Source: an uncultured Lachnospiraceae bacterium
GTDB lineage: Bacteria > Bacillota > Clostridia > Lachnospirales > Lachnospiraceae
NCBI GenBank assembly: GCA_947063675.1
Contig: CAMSTM010000017.1
Span: 1 to 36,556, forward strand
Direction of reading: 5' to 3'
DNA length: 36,556 nucleotides
Shown here piece after piece: positions 1 to 7,230 of the stretch. Positions within the stretch are counted from its first letter, which is position 1. Each line of letters starts with the position of its first letter. The position numbers and the translations under genes were made by a program. The notes under the pieces are model-generated. The model was given only the letters and a program-made list of their open reading frames with translations, had not been told where the DNA came from and made no database searches.

Positions 1-57
1 TTTTCTTTTGAGGATAAGTTGCGGGCTGTAAATATGTATCTAAGAGGCTATGGATAA
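1..57 (+). pseudogene. Possible IS3-family transposase orfA remnant (N-terminal region only)
   Basis: Frame 1 from the first base reads FSFEDKLRAVNMYLRGYG and then stops at 55-57. This resembles the first helix of the helix-turn-helix of IS3-family OrfA proteins, which often begin with a YSFE-K-K-V--YL pattern. The reading breaks exactly where the truncated uxuB-like gene begins. The fragment is only 18 residues and has no visible terminal inverted repeat, so the family call is an inference. It could equally be a contig junction artefact. Confidence 0.35.
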
Positions 58-1072
58 CTGTTCCCATAACGGCGATAAGGTAAAGGCTGCCGTTATCGCC
101 TATGCTTCTAAATGGGCAGAGCAGGGACTGGTTCCGAAGGAATTTCTGGAGTATGTACAGGATTCTTCAAAGGTTACCTATCCATGGAGCATGATTGACA
201 AAATCACTCCCCGTCCCGACCCCAAGGTTCAGAAAATGCTTGAGGACGACGGTTTTGAAGACAATTACACAATCATTACCGAAAAACGTACCTATACGGC
301 TCCTTTTGTCAATGCGGAAGAAACCGAGTATCTGGTTGTGGAGGATAACTACACCAATGGCCGTCCTCCTTTAGAGCTTGGCGGCGCGTTGTATGTTGAC
401 CGTGAAACCGTTGATAAAGTGGAGAGAATGAAGGTCTGCACCTGTTTGAACCCTCTGCACACAGCAATGTCAGTTTACGGCTGTATGCTGGGATATGACC
501 TTATTTCCGCCGAAATGGAAGATGAGGATATCAAGGGCCTTATCAAGAAGATGGGCTACATCGAGGCAATGCCGGTTGTGGTAGACCCGGGCGTTCTGAA
601 ACCGGCTGATTTCATCGACGCTGTGCTTAACCGCCGTCTGCCGAATCCGTTCATGCCCGACGCGCCTCAGCGTATTGCAACGGATACCAGCCAGAAGTTG
701 TCCATCCGCTTTGGCGAAACCATCAAGGCCTATCAGGCAAGAGGCCTTAATATGGATGAACTGATTCTGATACCTCTGGTACTTGCCGGATATGCCCGTT
801 ATATTAAGGGAATCGATGATGAAGGCAAGGCATTTGAGCCCTCGCCCGACCCGCTCCTTGCAGAGCTTTCGGCGATTGTAGCTCCCCTTGAGGTAAAAGA
901 GGGCGAACAGGACTTCTCCTGCCTGAAAGAACTTTACAGCCGCAAGGACGTGTTTGGCGTTGACCTGTACGAAGCAGGCCTCGGCGAGCGCATCGAAGGT
1001 ATGGTGGCAGAGCTGTACGCAGGCCCCGGCGCCGTGAGAAAGACGCTGCATAAATATGTTTCTGCAAGATAA
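50..1072 (+). pseudogene. uxuB: Fructuronate reductase / mannitol dehydrogenase family, 5'-truncated
   Basis: The product matches the second half of the polyol dehydrogenase family, NAD-dependent enzymes that interconvert D-fructuronate and D-mannonate or mannitol and fructose in cytoplasmic sugar catabolism. The open frame starts inside the family motif DNCSHNGDK and keeps the catalytic segment K128, N134, H137 in KVCTCLNPLHTAM. Full proteins in this family are roughly 480-540 residues with an N-terminal Rossmann domain. Only 340 residues are here, and an in-frame TAA lies at 41-43, so the NAD-binding domain is missing. An internal ATG at 50 could be used, but a functional enzyme is unlikely. 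A terminator follows. The uxuB assignment over a generic mannitol dehydrogenase is moderate; truncation is clear within the window. Confidence 0.75.
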
Positions 1073-1128
1073 TACGATATTTTAAATAGCAGGCCGTTAC
1101 AGGGCCGGACAATATAACCAAAAACAGT

Positions 1129-1165
1129 AAAGGAACCGGAGCAATTTGAAGCCGGTTCCTTTTTG
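1129..1165 (+). terminator. Rho-independent terminator after uxuB remnant
   Basis: An 11-bp stem AAAGGAACCGG / CCGGTTCCTTT with a 12-nt loop is followed by a T run. It lies 57 bases after the uxuB-like stop and separates it from spoIVB. Confidence 0.85.
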
Positions 1166-1296
1166 GTATGTGCTTTTGAGCATTTAATAGAAACAATTGG
1201 AAGAAAAAAATTGTAAATCTAAAAGTAAAATTCAAAGTTTTCCGCATACTAAAACAGAAAATTTCTCTTTTACTATAAAATAAAGGATGTGGAAAC

Positions 1297-2601
1297 TTGA
1301 ACTACTTAGATGAAGCAAATCATGGCAAGGCTGCCGGATATAAAAAATTTTTATATGTCATGCTTGTTTTCGGCATAACTGCAGTGATGATTTCTTTCTA
1401 TTATTTTATGTGGCTCAGTGTTCCGTCCACCATCATGATAAAGGCGGGGGTGGAGCAGGAATTGGATTTTAAAGTACCGGCCACCGGTGAACTATATCGG
1501 GAAGCAGTGGAGGTGAGCGGCCCCGCTGTCGCAGCCCCGGAAGCGCAAGGAAGCCTTTACATTGACTTAGGGAGGCCGGTTACAGTAAAAGCAAACCAGG
1601 TCGAGCAATATAAGCTTCAGTTAAAGTTGTTCGGCGTTATTCCCCTAAAGGAAGTAGATGTAGAGGTCATTCAGGATTTACAGCTGAAGCCGGCGGGTAT
1701 CCCAATCGGAATTTACGTAAAGACAGAAGGGGTGCTTGTAGTGGGAATCGGAGAATTTGAGGGAGAGGACGGACAAAAATTTACCCCGGGAAAGTATGTA
1801 TTCCAGGTGGGAGACTATATATTGGAAATTAACGATGAGGAAATCAATGAAAAAAAGGAGCTAATAGAAAGAGTCAGCCACAGCGAAGGGCAGGAAATGG
1901 TATTTAAAGTAAAACGCGGAGACGCCCTGATAGAAGTGAAAACCAGACCGGAGATGAATCAGAATGGAGAGTACAAATTAGGCGTCTGGGTCAGGGATAA
2001 TGCCCAGGGGGTGGGCACCATGACCTATATTGACGAGCATGGATGCTTTGGCGCGTTAGGACATGGCATAAACGATGTGGATACCAGCACATTGATGAGC
2101 CTGTCCAAAGGAACTCTTTATCACACGGAAATTATAGGAATCACAAGAGGCGCCAACGGCTCGCCGGGAGAACTGACGGGTTTTATTGAGTATGACGATA
2201 AAAATATTATGGGAGAAATCACAGCCAACACGCCCAGAGGCATTTTTGGAATCTGCACGCCGGAAACTGAAACCAATGCGGATAACGATTACTATCCCCT
2301 TGGACTGAAACAGGAAATCCAAAAAGGCCCGGCACAGATTATATGCTCACTGGGAGATGAAACACGGATATACAATATTGAAATCACGGATATAAATCTT
2401 GAAAACGACAATATCAACAGAGGAATCGTCCTGAAAATTACAGACCCCGAGCTCCTTGCGGCGACAGGCGGAATCGTTCAGGGAATGAGCGGCAGCCCCA
2501 TCATCCAAAACGGCAAACTAATCGGCGCAGTAACCCACGTTCTGGTTCAGGACCCCACCAGAGGATACGGGATATTTATTGAAAACATGCTCGTGCATTG
2601 A
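1297..2601 (+). CDS. spoIVB: SpoIVB peptidase (S55 family), sporulation signalling protease
   Basis: SpoIVB is a serine protease made in the forespore that crosses to the intermembrane space and triggers pro-sigma-K processing. This 434-residue protein has one N-terminal membrane helix (about residues 19-41), a PDZ domain (about 140-215) and the S55 catalytic domain. Visible catalytic residues are H256 in GALGHGIND, D383 in KITDPELL and S398 in GMSGSP. All three sit exactly 20 residues later than the Bacillus H236/D363/S378 triad, so the enzyme should be active. The start is TTG, preceded by AAAGGATG. The usual recN and spo0A neighbours are absent, so this may be a relocated or second copy. 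Confidence 0.93.
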   Translation: MNYLDEANHGKAAGYKKFLYVMLVFGITAVMISFYYFMWLSVPSTIMIKAGVEQELDFKVPATGELYREAVEVSGPAVAAPEAQGSLYIDLGRPVTVKANQVEQYKLQLKLFGVIPLKEVDVEVIQDLQLKPAGIPIGIYVKTEGVLVVGIGEFEGEDGQKFTPGKYVFQVGDYILEINDEEINEKKELIERVSHSEGQEMVFKVKRGDALIEVKTRPEMNQNGEYKLGVWVRDNAQGVGTMTYIDEHGCFGALGHGINDVDTSTLMSLSKGTLYHTEIIGITRGANGSPGELTGFIEYDDKNIMGEITANTPRGIFGICTPETETNADNDYYPLGLKQEIQKGPAQIICSLGDETRIYNIEITDINLENDNINRGIVLKITDPELLAATGGIVQGMSGSPIIQNGKLIGAVTHVLVQDPTRGYGIFIENMLVH

Positions 2602-2611
2602 GTCCGGGCAG

Positions 2612-2672
2612 ACGCAGAGCCAGAGGGAAATTTATCAAGCTTGCTTGAATAAATTTCCCTCTGGCTCTGCGT
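2612..2672. repeat. Near-perfect 29-bp palindrome (long hairpin)
   Basis: The left arm (2612-2640) and right arm (2643-2672) are complementary over 29 positions with one bulged A and a 2-nt centre. The outer part is ACGCAGAGCCAGAGGG and its complement. It starts 11 bases after the spoIVB stop and could terminate transcription from either side. It has no T tract and is far longer than a normal terminator, so it looks like part of a repeat element. Confidence 0.9.
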
Positions 2673-2675
2673 ATA

Positions 2676-2757
2676 TCCGGCGAAAGCCGGACATGAGCGA
2701 AACGAAGTGAAGCGAATGCTGCCTGCAGAGGGGAAGCGAGCGGAACGAAGAGAAGCG
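2676..2757. repeat. GNRA-tetraloop hairpin plus two 23-nt direct repeats
   Basis: A 6-bp hairpin TCCGGC-GAAA-GCCGGA (2676-2691) is followed by two copies of a 23-nt unit, GAGCGAAACGAAGTGAAGCG-AAT (from 2694) and GAGCGGAACGAAGAGAAGCG-AAT (from 2738), with two mismatches between them. Together with the adjacent palindrome this makes a structured non-coding element of about 145 bp. It ends where homology of the minus-strand GH172 gene begins. It may be a miniature mobile or REP-like element. Confidence 0.6.
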
Positions 2758-3251
2758 AATTCAAAGGCATGGTAAATGACATGCCCCCACCCTCCTTCAT
2801 TTTTGGTGCGGTCAAAGCCCTTTAGGCAGATGCTGCTGGTAATCCGGCAGCTTTTTTGGTAAGGCATGGGAACAAAGCTTCTGACCACCCGGATTGGACC
2901 TCTGCCGTTATCGTAAGGCCCGATATACCGTGAAGCCAGGGGTTCCACAAAGGGGTATTTTTCTCCGAACTGAGAGTGGCGGATTGTAAAACGGGGTGTT
3001 TTTTCCCCGTCAAAATAAAAGGAAAAGGCAGGTTCCTCGCAGCTGGGATAGCGGTGCTGGACAAAATTATAAATGCATCCCGGTCCCAGATGCTCAAAAA
3101 GAACCCATTCCCCGTTTTCGTCCTGATAGAGGTTCCAGTCCCAGTCGGCATTGCCTCCGGTTTTGTCAATGCTGCCTTCATAATGGGCCCGGCAATGGGC
3201 CTTGGGGACAGGGAGGGCTTTGGGGTTTAATAAAGTTTCATAAACATTCAT
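2757..3251 (-). pseudogene. GH172/DUF2961 glycoside hydrolase, 3'-truncated
   Basis: Reading leftward from ATG at 3251 (RBS GGAG upstream), the first 165 or so residues match the N-terminal part of DUF2961 (now GH172) proteins: FEHLGPGCIYNFVQHR, the FDGE strand, VEPLASRYIGP and RSFVPMPY. Homology stops after GGWGHVIYHAF. The open frame then runs on through the low-complexity repeat element and palindrome and antisense to spoIVB, to a stop at 2547. GH172 proteins are normally about 350 residues or longer, so the C-terminal half of the jelly-roll fold is lost. Promoter and operator are still present upstream. I consider it a recently broken gene. Confidence 0.8.
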
Positions 3252-3274
3252 AACGGATACTCCAATCTACATTT

Positions 3275-3306
3275 ACAGATTTACCAATCATCATATGGTT
3301 ATCTGT
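3275..3306. promoter_or_regulatory. Dyad operator for the GH172 remnant
   Basis: An interrupted inverted repeat, ACAGAT-TT-ACCA and TGGT-T-ATCTGT, lies directly downstream of the minus-strand -10 box at 3307-3312. This position suits a repressor that blocks transcription start. The regulator is unknown. Confidence 0.5.
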
Positions 3307-3334
3307 ATTATAAAAAGTGAGGAGGAAATCACAA
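3307..3334 (-). promoter_or_regulatory. Candidate sigma-A promoter of the GH172 remnant
   Basis: On the minus strand, TTGTGA (3334-3329), a 16-nt spacer and TATAAT (3312-3307) precede the ATG at 3251. The -10 box is perfect and the -35 box is partial. Confidence 0.5.
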
Positions 3335-3405
3335 GGTAGGATTCTATGATTTTTGTAAAAAAGTAAAGATGCTTATAAGGCATAATACAGAATGCAATAC
3401 AGGTA

Positions 3406-3435
3406 TTGGACATCCCTCCAGAATATGTCTATAAT
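3406..3435 (+). promoter_or_regulatory. Sigma-A promoter for the aldo/keto reductase
   Basis: TTGGAC, an 18-nt spacer and a perfect TATAAT lie about 80 bases upstream of the aldo/keto reductase start. Confidence 0.6.
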
Positions 3436-3516
3436 AATGAAAACATCCGAAGGAAAATATTGTCCGGGCGCTTTTAAAGGAAGGCAGCCGGAAAACGGAA
3501 AAAGAGGAGGGCTACA

Positions 3517-4506
3517 ATGAAATATGTAAAACTGGGCAATTCGCAGCTTAAGGTTTCCCGCGTCTGCATGGGATGTATGGGATTTGGGGATGCCGGAAGC
3601 GGGCAGCATTCCTGGACTCTTGACGAGGAAAGTTCACGGGAGATTATAAAGCAGGGGCTTAACGCCGGTATCAATTTTTATGACACAGCCATCGGCTATC
3701 AGGGAGGAACCAGCGAGCAGTATGTAGGACGCGCCCTGCGGGATTTCGCAAAGCGGGAGGATGTGGTGGTGGCGACAAAGTTTCCGCCCCGGACGAAAGA
3801 AGAAATTGAAAAAGGCGTGACCGGACAACAGCATGTCGCCCGGATGCTGGATAAAAGCCTGTCAAACCTTGGAATGGACTATGTGGATTTGTATATCTGC
3901 CATATGTGGGATTATAATACGCCGGTATATGAGATTATGGACGGATTAAATCAGGCGGTGAAGGCGGGAAAAGTCCGTTATATCGGCATTTCCAACTGTT
4001 ATGCCTACCAGCTTGCCAAAGCAAACGCCGTGGCGGAAAAAGAGGGGTTTGCAAAATTTATTTCCGTACAGGGGCATTATAATCTGATTTTCCGGGAGGA
4101 GGAGCGGGAAATGGCAAGGCTCTGCAAGGAGGATAATATCGCCATGACTCCTTACAGCGCGCTGGCGGGCGGACGGCTTGCAAAGCTGCCCGGAGAGACT
4201 TCCAAACGTCTGCAGGAGGATGCGTATGCCAAATCGAAATATGACGCAACCGCCAGGCAGGACGGTATGATTATTGAGCGTGTGGCGCAGCTTGCCGAAA
4301 AGCACGGCGTGACCATGACGGAAATTTCACTTGCATGGTTGCTCACAAAGGTGACGTCTCCCGTGGTGGGCGCAACAAAAAAACGGCACATTGACGGAGC
4401 GGCAGGTGCGGTCGATATTGTTTTGGACAGGGAGGAGATTGCTTATCTGGAGGAGTTATATGTTCCCCATAATCTGGTGGGGGTTATGTCGCAGAACGGA
4501 GCGTGA
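3517..4506 (+). CDS. Aldo/keto reductase
   Basis: This is a cytoplasmic NADPH-dependent oxidoreductase of the aldo/keto reductase superfamily, acting on small carbonyl compounds; the substrate cannot be read from sequence. The 329-residue length fits a full TIM barrel. The catalytic tetrad is visible as D56 and Y61 (NFYDTAIGYQ), K88 (VATKFPP) and H129 (YICHMWD). The cofactor-binding end is present (SPVVGATKKRHI). The start ATG has GAGGAGGGCTACA upstream. It has its own promoter, a divergent GH172 remnant upstream, and a compact terminator overlapping its stop codon. It appears to be a single-gene unit. Confidence 0.9.
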   Translation: MKYVKLGNSQLKVSRVCMGCMGFGDAGSGQHSWTLDEESSREIIKQGLNAGINFYDTAIGYQGGTSEQYVGRALRDFAKREDVVVATKFPPRTKEEIEKGVTGQQHVARMLDKSLSNLGMDYVDLYICHMWDYNTPVYEIMDGLNQAVKAGKVRYIGISNCYAYQLAKANAVAEKEGFAKFISVQGHYNLIFREEEREMARLCKEDNIAMTPYSALAGGRLAKLPGETSKRLQEDAYAKSKYDATARQDGMIIERVAQLAEKHGVTMTEISLAWLLTKVTSPVVGATKKRHIDGAAGAVDIVLDREEIAYLEELYVPHNLVGVMSQNGA

Positions 4507-4520
4507 AAACGCTATTTTTT
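4500..4520 (+). terminator. Compact terminator shared by convergent genes
   Basis: AGCGT-GAAA-ACGCT followed by ATTTTTT forms a small GNRA-capped stem. It includes the stop codon of the aldo/keto reductase (4504-4506) and touches the minus-strand stop of the XRE regulator (4512-4514). Confidence 0.75.
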
Positions 4521-4826
4521 CCCAAGATATCTTCGAAGGGTTTCCTCAAAAAACGCCAAATCATCGTCATTTAAGAGCTTCAACTGATCCACAATCCCGT
4601 GAATGCGGTCGGGGTTGTGGATATCTTTGTCAAAAAATTCCTGAGGGCTGATTTTAAAATAATTGCAGATATCAAAAAAGACAGACATGGAGGGGGATGT
4701 CTTGCCGGAGGTGATAGACTGTATATAAGAATGACTGCGGCCTAATTCCAGACTTAACTGATATTCAGACATATCCTTAAGCATTCTCAGTTCGGTAATT
4801 CTTTCACGGACAAACTTCGCATCCAT
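4512..4826 (-). CDS. XRE-family (Cro/CI-type) transcriptional regulator
   Basis: This is a DNA-binding regulator with an HTH_3 domain at its N-terminus: RERITELRMLKDMSEYQLSL, then the recognition helix around SHSYIQSITSG and SPSMSVFFDICNYF. The ORF track begins further upstream, but I take ATG 4826 (MDAKFVRERI) because GGAGG (4834-4838) sits 7 bases before it, giving 104 residues. The short C-terminal tail (residues 70-104) is acidic and probably helical. It is divergent from an orphan GHKL kinase. Three inverted repeats in the intergenic region are plausible binding sites for it, implying autoregulation and control of the kinase gene. Confidence 0.88.
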   Translation of the reverse strand: MDAKFVRERITELRMLKDMSEYQLSLELGRSHSYIQSITSGKTSPSMSVFFDICNYFKISPQEFFDKDIHNPDRIHGIVDQLKLLNDDDLAFFEETLRRYLGKK

Positions 4827-4934
4827 TTTGTTTCCTCCATTAACACCCATGCGGCGCTTACAGCGTATCGCCTGCATGAAAGTTAACTGCCTTGACATTG
4901 CCGGGTATTTCAGAGTCAACAACCCTGCGGCAAG

Positions 4935-4958
4935 CAGATACATTTATAAGTGTATCTG
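4935..4958. promoter_or_regulatory. Inverted repeat CAGATACA-N8-TGTATCTG
   Basis: Perfect 8-bp arms are separated by 8 bases, about 110 bases upstream of the XRE start. It is a possible operator with a sequence different from the two AT-rich dyads next to it. Confidence 0.5.
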
Positions 4959-4976
4959 TAAAGAGAATACCCATAT

Positions 4977-4991
4977 ACTATTTAAAATAGT
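4977..4991. promoter_or_regulatory. Dyad operator copy 1 (ACTATTTaAAATAGT)
   Basis: A perfect 15-nt palindrome around one central base. It matches the copy at 5018-5032 except for the central base. Confidence 0.6.
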
Positions 4992-5017
4992 TATATATAA
5001 TTGAAATAATAATAAAA

Positions 5018-5032
5018 ACTATTTTAAATAGT
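5018..5032. promoter_or_regulatory. Dyad operator copy 2 (ACTATTTtAAATAGT)
   Basis: The second copy of the same 15-nt palindrome lies 41 bases from the first, close to four helical turns. This suggests cooperative binding on one face of the DNA in the XRE/kinase intergenic region. Confidence 0.6.
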
Positions 5033-5124
5033 TGTATCGCAAAAAAACAGGAATGTTGTGTCAATTGGTGTAAAATTTAAGAAGGTGTTTCACAAATTTA
5101 AGTGGCAAAGGAGCTTTTCATCCG

Positions 5125-5781
5125 GTGAATAATGCAAAAATGAAGGAAATGTATGAATTGCAGCTGCAGGCATATCAAAATCAACTGGAAATTCTGAGAA
5201 GCGCCAATGAGGATTATAGAACGCTCCGCCATGATATGAAGCATCATATTGTCATGCTTACGGATTTTATTTATAAGGGCGAGAATGAAAAGGCGCTGGA
5301 ATATCTGGGAAAAATCAGCAGTTATGCGGCAGGAAACAGAGGGTATGTGGAAACCGGAAACTCAGGGATAGACAGCCTTATCAATTATATGGCCGCAAAA
5401 ATAAAGAAAGCTTCCGGGCAGGTGCTGGCGGATATTTACCTTCCGCCGGGGCTTGCCGTTGATAATTTTGACATGAGCGTTATACTGGGGAATCTGCTGT
5501 TAAATGCATGTGAAGCAATGGAAAACTGTCCGCAAAAGGAGCTGACGATTGTTTTAAGGTATAACAGAGGGATTTTGCTTATCTGTATAGAAAATACGTA
5601 TGACGGAATTCTCGAGGAGAAAAACGGAAAAATAGTGACAAGAAAAGAAGACGCGTCCAGGCACGGCGTAGGACTTGCCAGTGTGCGGCGGGCGGTTAGA
5701 AAATATGACGGAAATATAAAAATCCATTCCGATGAAAGGAGGTTTCGGGTGGAAGCCGTGTTGTATGTCGGCCGGAAATAG
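5125..5781 (+). CDS. GHKL-type histidine kinase, cytoplasmic part only (AgrC-like)
   Basis: The protein contains only the kinase core of AgrC-like GHKL sensors: a short coiled segment (residues 5-28), the H box LRHDMKHHIV, the N box ILGNLLLNACEAM and the G box RHGVGLASVRRAV. No membrane segment is present, whereas AgrC-type kinases usually have five to seven helices and about 430 residues. It starts at GTG 5125 with AAAGGAG upstream, and the frame is blocked by a stop 18 codons earlier, so it is a genuine short kinase or a stable remnant. No LytTR response regulator is adjacent. It may act as a soluble kinase on a partner elsewhere, or be controlled by the divergent XRE protein. Confidence 0.8.
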   Translation: MNNAKMKEMYELQLQAYQNQLEILRSANEDYRTLRHDMKHHIVMLTDFIYKGENEKALEYLGKISSYAAGNRGYVETGNSGIDSLINYMAAKIKKASGQVLADIYLPPGLAVDNFDMSVILGNLLLNACEAMENCPQKELTIVLRYNRGILLICIENTYDGILEEKNGKIVTRKEDASRHGVGLASVRRAVRKYDGNIKIHSDERRFRVEAVLYVGRK

Positions 5782-5811
5782 GGAGAACAGGCGATACCTG
5801 TAAGATATCAT

Positions 5812-5842
5812 AAAAAGGCGGAACCGGTTATTCCGCCTTTTT
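5812..5842. terminator. Bidirectional terminator overlapping the clc stop codon
   Basis: AAAAAGGCGGAA / TTCCGCCTTTTT is a perfect 12-bp stem with a 7-nt loop. On the minus strand the right arm encodes the last four residues (KKAE) of the ClC protein, and its TAA lies in the loop. It terminates the kinase gene from the left and clc from the right. Confidence 0.85.
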
Positions 5843-7087
5843 ATTAATGTAATTGGCTTTAAACTTGGAGTACATAATTTTCTGGCTGTGGTAAAGACCG
5901 TAGTACCCCGACAGCATATAACTGAACGCCGCGGTCAAAAGAAAATAGGGCATTCCTTCATAGCCAAAGAGCTCAAAGCTGATGAGCAGGGAGGTGATGG
6001 GGCAGTTTGTCACGCCGCAGAAAACGGCAGTCATGCCGGCGGCTGTGCACAGTGAAGGGGAAAACCCCAGAAGGTTTCCGAACAGGCAGCCGAAGGTTCC
6101 GCCGATACAGAAAGAGGGAACAATCTCGCCGCCCTTAAAGCCCGCGCCTAAGGTGGCGGCGGTAAACAGCATCTTAAGCAGAAACATTTCCCACCGCGCC
6201 TCTCCTTTCATAGCGGGCTCAATCAGGGCGATGCCGGAGCCGTTATAGGTCTGGCTGCCCACAAGCAGGGTCAGAACAATCACAAGGCAGCCGCCGGCAA
6301 AAATTCTTATGTAGGGATTGGGAAAAAATTTGTGGTAAAGGTGTTCCGACTGATGAAGCAGGATACAGAACAAAATGCTAATCAGGGCGCACAGAGCCGC
6401 CAGAACAGTGATTTTTACCGCAGAGTCTATTGTAAAGGCGGGGATTTCCCCGAGAAGGAAAAGCTCCGCTTCCGCACCGAAACGGGAGGCAATGCTGTGG
6501 GCAATCAGGGAGGCAATCACACAGGGAACCAGGGCGGAGTAGTGCATAATCCCCACACTGACTACTTCCATGGAAAAGATGGCGGCGGCCATAGGGGTTC
6601 CGAACAGGGCGGAAAAGGCCGCGCTCATACCGCACATGGTCATGATATGCTTATCCTTTTCATTAAAGCGAAACAGCTTTCCGATTTCATTTCCGATACT
6701 TCCGCCAAGCTGCAGGGCAGCGCCTTCCCGTCCGGCGGAGCCTCCCAGCAGATGGGTAATTAATGTGGAAACAAAAATCAGCGGCGCCATGCGGACAGGA
6801 AGCTCATCTCCTGAGTGAATCGAGGAAAGGACCAGATTAGTTCCCGAGTCCTTTTCATCGTGGAGCAGATGGTAAGCGCCCACAATAAGAAGGCCGCCAA
6901 AGGGGAGCAGCCAGATAAGCCAGGGATATTCATCCCGCGACGCGGTTACGTATGCCATACAAAAATAAAACAAAGTGCCCACAGCGCCCACGACGATTCC
7001 CGAAATAATGGCGAAAATAACCCATTTGACGGAGGTTCGCGCGCGCTGTAAATTATGGTGGATTTTGTGCTTTAACCTTTCGTTCAT
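5828..7087 (-). CDS. ClC-family anion channel or proton/anion antiporter
   Basis: This is an integral membrane protein with about ten predicted helices in 419 residues, the usual bacterial ClC length. The key motif GSAGREGAALQLGG carries the gating glutamate E121. A second re-entrant segment, GFKGGEIVPSFCIGGTFG, lies near residue 315. The classical GSGIP selectivity motif is not visible; the corresponding stretch appears to be KDSGTNLVL, so the ion preference may differ from chloride. The fluoride subclass CLC-F is one possibility, but I saw no fluoride riboswitch upstream. It has its own sigma-A promoter and a terminator that overlaps its 3' end. Confidence 0.88.
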   Translation of the reverse strand: MNERLKHKIHHNLQRARTSVKWVIFAIISGIVVGAVGTLFYFCMAYVTASRDEYPWLIWLLPFGGLLIVGAYHLLHDEKDSGTNLVLSSIHSGDELPVRMAPLIFVSTLITHLLGGSAGREGAALQLGGSIGNEIGKLFRFNEKDKHIMTMCGMSAAFSALFGTPMAAAIFSMEVVSVGIMHYSALVPCVIASLIAHSIASRFGAEAELFLLGEIPAFTIDSAVKITVLAALCALISILFCILLHQSEHLYHKFFPNPYIRIFAGGCLVIVLTLLVGSQTYNGSGIALIEPAMKGEARWEMFLLKMLFTAATLGAGFKGGEIVPSFCIGGTFGCLFGNLLGFSPSLCTAAGMTAVFCGVTNCPITSLLISFELFGYEGMPYFLLTAAFSYMLSGYYGLYHSQKIMYSKFKANYINKKAE

Positions 7088-7119
7088 GACAGTTGCCTTT
7101 CCTGTTTTGCAGTACTCTC

Positions 7120-7148
7120 AGTATACAACTTTTCACCCTGAAAATCAA
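7120..7148 (-). promoter_or_regulatory. Sigma-A promoter of the ClC gene
   Basis: On the minus strand TTGATT (7148-7143), exactly 17 nt, then TATACT (7125-7120), about 32 bases before the start codon. Confidence 0.7.
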
Positions 7149-7188
7149 TTTTGTAAAATCCGTTTCCGGGAATTTTTGCTGCATTTTG

Positions 7189-7217
7189 TTGAATTTGCTT
7201 TCTTTCTGTGATAAATT
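7189..7217 (+). promoter_or_regulatory. Candidate promoter of the ibrAB-nfo set
   Basis: TTGAAT, 17 nt, TAAATT. The boxes are moderate matches, but spacing is ideal and a perfect dyad lies just downstream. Confidence 0.45.
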
Positions 7218-7230
7218 CACTTATAGCACT

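Noticed and set aside
1244-1277. Possible sigma-G/F promoter GCATA ... TACTATA before spoIVB
   Set aside because: The boxes are too far apart (about 22 bases) for the forespore sigma factors, so I do not claim it although such a promoter is expected.
2694-2760. GAGCGRAACGAAG repeats as a CRISPR array
   Set aside because: Only two 23-nt copies separated by 21 bases that are not spacer-like, and no cas genes nearby.
4391-4651. Plus-strand ORF across the end of the aldo/keto reductase
   Set aside because: Out of frame with the reductase and running into the antisense of the XRE gene; no domain.
6332-6763. Plus-strand ORF of 143 residues inside clc
   Set aside because: Antisense to conserved ClC membrane segments, Gly/Gln-rich nonsense composition.
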